Below, piece after piece: positions 58,902 through 64,000 of a DNA stretch of 64,000 bases. Location: the NCBI RefSeq assembly GCF_014205165.1, contig NZ_JACHMZ010000001.1, positions 4,694,501-4,758,500 of the forward strand, written 5' to 3'. The translations under genes and the position numbers were made by a program. Every line of letters begins with the position of its first letter. The first letter of the stretch is position 1. Source of the stretch: Micromonospora carbonacea (lineage in GTDB: Bacteria; Actinomycetota; Actinomycetes; Mycobacteriales; Micromonosporaceae). The notes under the pieces are model-generated. The model saw nothing but the letters and a program-made list of their open reading frames with translations, was not told where the DNA came from and did no database searches.

Positions 58902-60434
58902 TCAGGCGACGAAGCGGGTGCGGCGACGGCGGGCCAGCAGGTAGCCCCCCGCGCCGGCGGCGACCAGCAGCCCGCCGAGGCCGGCGATCAGGCCGGTGGG
59001 CACACCGGTGATCGGCAGCGAGCCGTCGTCACCGCCCCCGGTGCCGCCGGCCTGCCCGACCGTGATCTTCGCGGTGTCGTTGGTCGGGTCGAGGTCCTTG
59101 ACCGGGCCGTCGCCGTCGAAGGTGTGCAGCTTCACCGTGCCGGTCCGGCTGCCGGCCCGGTCGATCCGCAGCGCGAACTCGAACGTCACCCGCCCGCCCT
59201 CGGGGATCGTGCCCCGGGCGGAGCACTCGTAGACCCGCGCGCCGGGCTTGCCGGGCTGCCACTCGTCCTCGTCCGGGTCCACGCAGGACTTCGACACCGT
59301 CACGGCCGTGACGCCGTCGGGCAGGGTCACGATGGTGGCGACGTTGAGCCCGCGCTGGCCGTTGGGCCCGACGCGCGCCGGGCCGTTGTTGCGGTAGCCG
59401 ACGGTCATCGGCACGGTTGCCCCGACCGCGCCGGTGACGGTGGTGCCCTGGGCAGCGGCGTCGCCGCGCTGGTCACCGGCGACGGTCAGCGCGACCCGGG
59501 TCTCGTTGTCGACGGGGCCGGTGTCGGTCTGGCCGGCCGCGCGGGCCTGCGCGCCGCCGGCCGGCACCAGTTCGAGGGCCGCGTCGGCGCCCTTGCGGCC
59601 GAACGGCTCGGCCGGACCGTACTGGGCCCGGAACTCCGCCCAGTCGGCCGGGGTGAACCACACGGCGAAGCTGTGGTGCAGGTTCGGGGCCCACGCGTCG
59701 ACCGGGATCGTCCCGCCGAACGTCGGGTCCACCCGGACCGTCGCGCCGGGGGCCAGCTCGTCGTCGAAGGTGCAGGCGAAGCTGCTGTCGTCGAGGGCCG
59801 GGTCGGCGTACTCGCAGTTGCGGTAGCGCTTGCCCGGGGTGAACCCGTAGGAGCCCGAGAGGTACAGCACCGCGCCGCGCGCGGTCGTCGTGCCGCGGTT
59901 CGTCACCGCCAGCGGGACGTCGACCCGGGAGCCGGGCCGACCGTCGAGCGAGAGCTGCCGTTCGGCGACGAGGTCGACCCCCTCGCCCGTGCTGACGGTC
60001 GACTCGTACGTCGCCGGGCCCAGGCCGGGCGCGGTCACCGTGAACGCCAGGGTGCCCTGCCGGCCCTGCTCCGCGCCCGCCCGCGCCTTCACCGCGAGGC
60101 TGACCAGGCTCGAATCCTCGCCGTCGTCGGTGATCGAGCAGGTGATGACGTCGCCCGCCGTGGTGCAGGAGCCCCGGTCGTCCTCGGCGACCTCGGCGAA
60201 CGCGGCGACCGCGCTGCGGTTCACCCGCACCGTGTACGTGCCGAAGGCCCGGTCGGGCAGCGCGCGCAACGAGACCCACTTCTGCGGGCCACCGGGGGCG
60301 ACGGTCACGTCGTTGGCGTAGAGCGCCACCTCGTCGGCCGGCGCCGCGGCGACGGCGGTGCCGGCGGAGGTCGCGACGAGCGCGCCGGCCACGGCCAGCC
60401 CGGCGAGCCAGCGTCGGGCGGGGTGCGGGTGCAT
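58902..60434 (-). CDS. LPxTG-type cell-wall-anchored surface protein
   Basis: 510 residues from ATG 60434, with CGGAGG upstream. Signal peptide MHPHPARRWLAGLAVAGALV..AVAAAP. The body has beta-rich segments of DUF11/CARDB style (DVPLAVTNRGTTTARGAVL, TVPMTVGYRNNGPARVG, FEFALRIDRAGS) with scattered Cys pairs. A Gly/Asp spacer follows, then LPITG, a hydrophobic helix (LIAGLGGLLVAAGAGGYLL) and an Arg-rich tail, a complete sortase sorting signal. It should be covalently attached to peptidoglycan. Ligand or function unknown. No sortase gene is nearby. Confidence 0.88.
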   Translation of the reverse strand: MHPHPARRWLAGLAVAGALVATSAGTAVAAAPADEVALYANDVTVAPGGPQKWVSLRALPDRAFGTYTVRVNRSAVAAFAEVAEDDRGSCTTAGDVITCSITDDGEDSSLVSLAVKARAGAEQGRQGTLAFTVTAPGLGPATYESTVSTGEGVDLVAERQLSLDGRPGSRVDVPLAVTNRGTTTARGAVLYLSGSYGFTPGKRYRNCEYADPALDDSSFACTFDDELAPGATVRVDPTFGGTIPVDAWAPNLHHSFAVWFTPADWAEFRAQYGPAEPFGRKGADAALELVPAGGAQARAAGQTDTGPVDNETRVALTVAGDQRGDAAAQGTTVTGAVGATVPMTVGYRNNGPARVGPNGQRGLNVATIVTLPDGVTAVTVSKSCVDPDEDEWQPGKPGARVYECSARGTIPEGGRVTFEFALRIDRAGSRTGTVKLHTFDGDGPVKDLDPTNDTAKITVGQAGGTGGGDDGSLPITGVPTGLIAGLGGLLVAAGAGGYLLARRRRTRFVA

Positions 60435-60526
60435 GACGGATGCCTCCGGTCGGGGGAAGACGGGACGAGGTGCGGCCAGGCTCTCACGGATGCGCACGGC
60501 GTGGGGACCCGTTCCGAGCTGCGGGA

Positions 60527-61333
60527 TCACCGCAGCTGGATGCGGTTGCCGCTGATCAGGGCGGCGGCGTCGGAGACGAGCTGGCAGATCACCTCGGCGA
60601 CCTGCTCCGGGCTGGCCACGCGGGTGCCGCTGTCCGCGACGTACCGCCGGACGGAGTCGGTGATCCAGCCGGTGTCGGTCACCGGCGGGTGGACCATGTT
60701 CGCGGTGATCCCGAGCGGGGCCAGCTCCGCCGCCGCCGACATCGTGTAGTTCTCCTGCGCGGCCTTGGCCGCGCCGTAGGAGACCTCCTGCGGGAAACCG
60801 CCGCTGCCGCCGGAGGTCAGCCCGACGATCCGCCCCCAGCGCGCGCCGCGCGCCGCGTGCCGGCGGGCGAACTCGCCGATCAGCAGCGCCGGCGCCATCG
60901 CGTCGACGGCGAACTGCTGCGACCAGGAGGCCGCGGTGACCGGTTGCAGCGCCCGGCCGTGCCGGTCGGCCGGGGCCGGGGCGAAGCTGTCGGCGACCCA
61001 GCCGGTCGCGTTGTTGATCAGAATGTCGACCGGCCCGAACGCCTCCTCGGCGGCGTCGAAGAGGAGGCCGGCGGCCTCCGGGGCCCGCAGGTCCTGCGCG
61101 ACGGCGAGCGCCCGGCCGCCGGCCTGGTGGATCGCCGACACCACCGCCCCGGCGTCGCGGGCCCGGCTCCGGCGGTACTCGTCGGGCAGGCCGGCGTCGG
61201 CCGGGTCGTGCACCGGCCAGTACGCGCAGAGCACCGCGCAGCCCTCCCGGGCGAGCGCCCGGGCGACCGCCGCGCCGATGCCGTGGTTGGCTCCCGTGAC
61301 GATCGCGACGTGACCGTCCTGCGTGCCGCTCAC
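60527..61333 (-). CDS. Short-chain dehydrogenase/reductase
   Basis: 268 residues from GTG 61333, behind GGAGGG. Classical SDR: TGANHGIG cofactor motif (residues 14-21), LINNATG near residue 108, catalytic Ser in GLTSGGSGG near residue 172 and YGAAK near residue 188. Residues 45-65 carry an insertion (DPADAGLPDEYRRSRAR) between the second and third strands, seen in some FabG-like proteins. It lies between the LPxTG gene and the TetR gene. Substrate not identifiable. Confidence 0.88.
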   Translation of the reverse strand: MSGTQDGHVAIVTGANHGIGAAVARALAREGCAVLCAYWPVHDPADAGLPDEYRRSRARDAGAVVSAIHQAGGRALAVAQDLRAPEAAGLLFDAAEEAFGPVDILINNATGWVADSFAPAPADRHGRALQPVTAASWSQQFAVDAMAPALLIGEFARRHAARGARWGRIVGLTSGGSGGFPQEVSYGAAKAAQENYTMSAAAELAPLGITANMVHPPVTDTGWITDSVRRYVADSGTRVASPEQVAEVICQLVSDAAALISGNRIQLR

Positions 61334-61400
61334 CGTTCGCCCTCCGATCCGGTCGGTCGCCTGCCGACCGCCGGCAGCATGTCCCGGGGCGACGGGCCGG

Positions 61401-61976
61401 TCAACCGGATTGACCGCCGGGGCGAAGGCCGTCGAGGAGGACCCGCAGGTAGCGTTCGGCCCGTTCGTCGGGCCCGTCGCCGATGCGCAGGGCGAAGGCC
61501 GTGCCGCAGACGAGGTGCCGCAGGTCGTCGTCGGTGAGGTCGGCGCGCAGCGCGCCGGCCCGCCGGGCGTCGCCGAGCACGGCGTGGGCCAGCGCGCCGA
61601 GCTCGGCGCGACGGGCGGTGGTGGCGGGGTCGGCGTCCTGCGCCGGGTCGGTGGCGATCACCTCGGCGAACGCCGGGTCGGCCAGTTGTCGCGCCAGCAG
61701 CGCCCGCAGGAGGATCTCGACGCCGGTGGCGGGGTCGGCGTGCCGGCTCGCGGCGCGGGCGGCGTCGAGCAGCGCGGCGAAGCCGTCGTCGGCGAGGGCC
61801 TCCAGCAGCGCGCGGCGGGTCGGGAAGTGCCGGTAGACCGTGCCGACCCCGATGCCGGCCCGGCGGGCGAGGTCGTTGTGTTGCAGGGACAGGTCGCCTG
61901 CGGCCACCGCGGCGCGGGCGGTCGCCAGCACCCGGTCGCGGTTGCGGGCGGCGTCGGCGCGACGTGGCGTGGTCAC
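61401..61976 (-). CDS. TetR-family repressor
   Basis: 191 residues from GTG 61976. The N-terminal helix-turn-helix (about 15-60) contains LQHNDLARRAGIGVGTVYRHFPTRRALLEAL; the C-terminal helical domain ends in GTAFALRIGDGPDERAERYLRVLLDGL, the class that regulates adjacent oxidoreductases. It is divergent from the SDR and aldo-keto reductase genes, and the two palindromes between them are its likely operators. The ribosome site is weak (GGTAGG), suggesting low expression. Confidence 0.9.
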   Translation of the reverse strand: MTTPRRADAARNRDRVLATARAAVAAGDLSLQHNDLARRAGIGVGTVYRHFPTRRALLEALADDGFAALLDAARAASRHADPATGVEILLRALLARQLADPAFAEVIATDPAQDADPATTARRAELGALAHAVLGDARRAGALRADLTDDDLRHLVCGTAFALRIGDGPDERAERYLRVLLDGLRPGGQSG

Positions 61977-61994
61977 CCCGACAGCCTACCGAAC

Positions 61995-62042
61995 CGGATT
62001 GACAATCCGCTTCGGGTCGCCTTGAATCGGATAGGTAATCCA
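61995..62042. promoter_or_regulatory. SDR promoter covered by tandem TetR operators
   Basis: CGGATT-GAC-AATCCG (61995-62009) is a perfect palindrome. CGGATA-GGT-AATCCA (62028-62042) is a near copy 33 bp away, about three helical turns. Between and within them lies a promoter for the plus strand: TTGACA (61999-62004), 17-bp spacer, TTGAAT (62022-62027). Bound repressor would cover both promoter elements. Confidence 0.7.
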
Positions 62043-62061
62043 CTTAACCCCGGAGGGACCC

Positions 62062-62985
62062 ATGACCCGCACCGCCGCCTGGAATCTCACCGACCTGCGC
62101 GACCAGACCGGCCGCACCGTCGTCGTCACCGGGGCCAGCAGCGGCCTCGGCGTCGCGATCACCCGCCACCTCGCCGCACGCGGCGCCCGCGCGATCATGG
62201 CGGTCCGCGACACCGGCAAGGGCCGGCGCGTACGCGACCGGCTGCGCGCCGAGCACCCGAAGGCGGACCTCGACGTCCGCCACCTGGACCTGCTCGACCT
62301 CGACACCGTGCACCGGTTCGCCGACGGTCTGCGCGCCGAACGGGTCGCCGTCGACGCACTCGTCAACAACGGCGGCATCGGCAACGTGCCCCGACGCCTG
62401 GGCCCGCAGGGCGTGGAGAGCCAGCTCGCCACCAACCACCTGGGACACTTCGCGCTCACCGGCCTGCTCCTGGACCGGTTGGCCGAGGGGCGCGACCCGG
62501 CCGTGGTCACCGTCGCCTCCGGCCTCTACCGGCTCGGCCGCCTCGACCTCGACGACCTCGCCGCCGAACGCCGCTACTCACCGGGCCGCGCGTACGCCAC
62601 CTCCAAGCTCGCCAACGTGCTCTTCGCCCTGGAGCTCGACCGCCGGCTGCGCGCCGCCGGCTCCCCGGTGCGCAGCCTGCTCGCCCATCCCGGCGTGGCC
62701 AGGACCGACCTGAACCGCGAGGCGCCGCTGCTGGACCGGGTCGTCGGCAGGCTGCTGGGGCTCCTCCTGGGCCGGCCGGTCGACGACGCCGTGACGTCGA
62801 TCCTCTACGCCGCCACCGAGCCTGCGGCGCCCACCGGCCGGCACCTCGGCCCGGGTCGGCCGCCACGCCCGGCCCGGCCGACGTTCGAGACGCTCACCGG
62901 GGCGGCCACCGACCCCGACCTCGCGGCGCGGCTGTGGGCCCGCTCCGCGCAGCTCACCGGAGTGGACGTCGCGCCGGCGTGTTAG
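62062..62985 (+). CDS. Short-chain dehydrogenase (protochlorophyllide reductase/retinol dehydrogenase-like)
   Basis: 307 residues from ATG 62062, with CGGAGGG upstream. NADP motif VTGASSGLG near residue 22, basic residues RDTGKGRR in the second-strand region indicating NADPH, NNGGIG (NNAG position) near residue 111, and catalytic Ser in VASGLYR with YATSK near residue 173. The overall order follows the WWOX/retinol dehydrogenase type of SDR. It is the first gene of a two-gene operon with the aldo-keto reductase, apparently repressed by the divergent TetR protein. Confidence 0.9.
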   Translation: MTRTAAWNLTDLRDQTGRTVVVTGASSGLGVAITRHLAARGARAIMAVRDTGKGRRVRDRLRAEHPKADLDVRHLDLLDLDTVHRFADGLRAERVAVDALVNNGGIGNVPRRLGPQGVESQLATNHLGHFALTGLLLDRLAEGRDPAVVTVASGLYRLGRLDLDDLAAERRYSPGRAYATSKLANVLFALELDRRLRAAGSPVRSLLAHPGVARTDLNREAPLLDRVVGRLLGLLLGRPVDDAVTSILYAATEPAAPTGRHLGPGRPPRPARPTFETLTGAATDPDLAARLWARSAQLTGVDVAPAC

Positions 62986-63915
62986 ATGGGGGCCATGGAC
63001 ATCGTCGAGCGGCTGGCCGGGGCCTCGCGCATCGGGCTGGGGCTGGCGGCCGTCGGCCGGCCGGGCTACATCAACCTCGGCCGGGCCACGGACCTGCCGG
63101 CCGAACGCTCCGTCGAGGCCATGCGGGCCCGCGCCCACGAGCTGCTCGACCGGGCGTACGCGGCCGGCGTCCGCTATGTCGACGTCGCCCGCTCCTACGG
63201 CCGGGCGGAGGAGTTCCTCGCCCAGTGGCTGCACGCCCGGCCGGACGCGGACGACGTCGTCGTCGGCAGCAAGTGGGGCTACACCTACACGGCCGGGTGG
63301 CGGGTCGACGCCGAGGTGCACGAGACCAAGGACCACGGCGTCGCCACGTTCACCCGGCAGCTCGGCGAGACACGCGCGCTGCTCGGCGACCGCCTCGACC
63401 TCTACCAGATCCACTCGGTCACCCCGGACAGCCCCGCGCTGCACGACACGGGCCTGCACCGGCGGCTCGCCGACCTCTCCGCCGCAGGCACGGTCGTCGG
63501 GCTGTCGACCAGCGGCCCGGCGCAGGCCGAGACGGTCCGGGCAGCGCTCGGCGTGCGGGTCGACGGTCGGCCGCTGTTCCGCAGCGTGCAGGCCACCTGG
63601 AACCTCCTGGAGCCCAGCGCCGGCCCGGCGCTGGCCGCGGCGCACGCAGCCGGCTGCCTGGTGATCGTGAAGGAGGCGCTGGCCAACGGCCGCCTCGCCG
63701 TGGGCGGGCACGCGCCCGGCGACGCCGCCGCCCTCGCCGCCGCGCTGCGCCAGCCGTGGGCGACCGTCGTGCTCTCCGGGGCCGCGACCGCCGACCAGTT
63801 GGCCTCGAACCTGCGGGCGGAGGAGGAGCCCACCGGCGACCCCGCCCGGTGGGCGGGCCTGGCGGTGCCCGCCGACCGTTACTGGGCCGACCGGTCGCGG
63901 CTGCCCTGGACGTAG
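62986..63915 (+). CDS. Aldo/keto reductase family protein
   Basis: 309 residues from ATG 62986, directly after the SDR stop; ATG 62995 is a possible alternative behind GATGGGGG. TIM-barrel aldo/keto reductase features: VRYVDVARSYGRAEEFL near residue 60 (catalytic Asp and Tyr), VVGSKWGY near residue 88 (Lys), and LYQIHSVTPDSP with the His near residue 138. It is co-transcribed with the SDR and therefore probably acts in the same detoxification or carbonyl-reduction response. Substrate unknown. Confidence 0.88.
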   Translation: MGAMDIVERLAGASRIGLGLAAVGRPGYINLGRATDLPAERSVEAMRARAHELLDRAYAAGVRYVDVARSYGRAEEFLAQWLHARPDADDVVVGSKWGYTYTAGWRVDAEVHETKDHGVATFTRQLGETRALLGDRLDLYQIHSVTPDSPALHDTGLHRRLADLSAAGTVVGLSTSGPAQAETVRAALGVRVDGRPLFRSVQATWNLLEPSAGPALAAAHAAGCLVIVKEALANGRLAVGGHAPGDAAALAAALRQPWATVVLSGAATADQLASNLRAEEEPTGDPARWAGLAVPADRYWADRSRLPWT

Positions 63916-64000
63916 CCCCGGGCCCGCGTGGCCTAGCCCCGGGCCTCGCGCGGCCCAGCCCCGGGCCCGCGTGGCTGCGGGCGGCCTAGCCCCGGGCCTC
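63913..64000. repeat. Imperfect tandem repeats at right edge
   Basis: Units beginning YAGCCCCGGGCC start at 63913, 63934, 63956 and 63987, each followed by a GCGTGGC-like stretch. They begin at the stop codon of the aldo-keto reductase and run off the window. Confidence 0.65.

Overview
The window is very GC-rich throughout, with third codon positions almost all G or C, frequent GTG starts and many ATGA/GTGA stop-start overlaps. This points to a filamentous actinomycete. The gene content (AHBA-primed modular PKS, streptogrisin-type protease, AA10 lytic monooxygenase, MEDS/anti-sigma genes) fits a Micromonospora-like member of the Micromonosporaceae, but that assignment is inference.

Region 1 (about 1-34,330) is part of an ansamycin-type biosynthetic cluster. 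The minus strand carries three type I PKS genes: a loading-plus-two-module protein (10782-25970) with an AHBA-type adenylation/CoA-ligase starter domain, a one-module protein (1583-7117), and the first 512 codons of a further module that runs off the left edge (start at 1537). Between them are an FAD aromatic monooxygenase, a SAM methyltransferase and a type II thioesterase. To the right lie genes for the starter 3-amino-5-hydroxybenzoic acid (AHBA): aminodehydroquinate synthase (rifG-like), phosphatase (rifM-like), Gfo/Idh oxidoreductase (rifL-like), AHBA synthase (rifK-like), type II dehydroquinase (rifJ-like) and a ROK kinase (rifN-like, kanosamine kinase). AminoDAHP synthase, the shikimate-dehydrogenase homologue, the amide synthase that releases the chain, and a pathway regulator are not in the window and would be expected beyond the left edge. 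The predicted chain so far is AHBA + malonyl (beta-hydroxy) + methylmalonyl (fully reduced) + malonyl (enoyl).

Two features of region 1 stand out. First, a stand-alone protein resembling the C-terminal (SpaB_C / thiopeptide-type) domain of lantibiotic dehydratases is encoded at 26137-27012 and is translationally coupled to the aminoDHQ synthase. Second, the divergent promoter regions of the cluster share a TAGGGG box. At three promoters the box lies 21-22 bp upstream of a -10-like element, and boxes are repeated at helical spacing, which suggests one pathway-specific activator.

Region 2 (34,400-46,510) is mostly regulatory and housekeeping: two overlapping MEDS-domain genes (STAS-like and HATPase anti-sigma types), a streptogrisin-like protease, a TetR regulator, a SWIM/SNF2 pair, a DrrAB-type ABC exporter, a solitary dTDP-glucose 4,6-dehydratase and an APH-fold kinase. 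A CCGTAC-N3-GTACGG palindrome in front of the TetR gene recurs in related form before the ABC and SNF2 genes.

Region 3 (46,510-64,000) holds a secreted V8/trypsin-like protease divergent from a short NB-ARC regulator; a cNMP-sensing histidine kinase overlapping a response-regulator/thioredoxin-reductase fusion; a sulfane-sulfur island (TauE exporter, rhodanese, two metallo-beta-lactamase/rhodanese proteins) around three ATACCCC-N2-GGGGTAT operators typical of CsoR/CstR repressors; an AA10 LPMO with a CBM2; an LPxTG-type surface protein; and a TetR/SDR/aldo-keto reductase locus with a tandem operator. No tRNA, rRNA, CRISPR array, transposase or phage gene was recognised.
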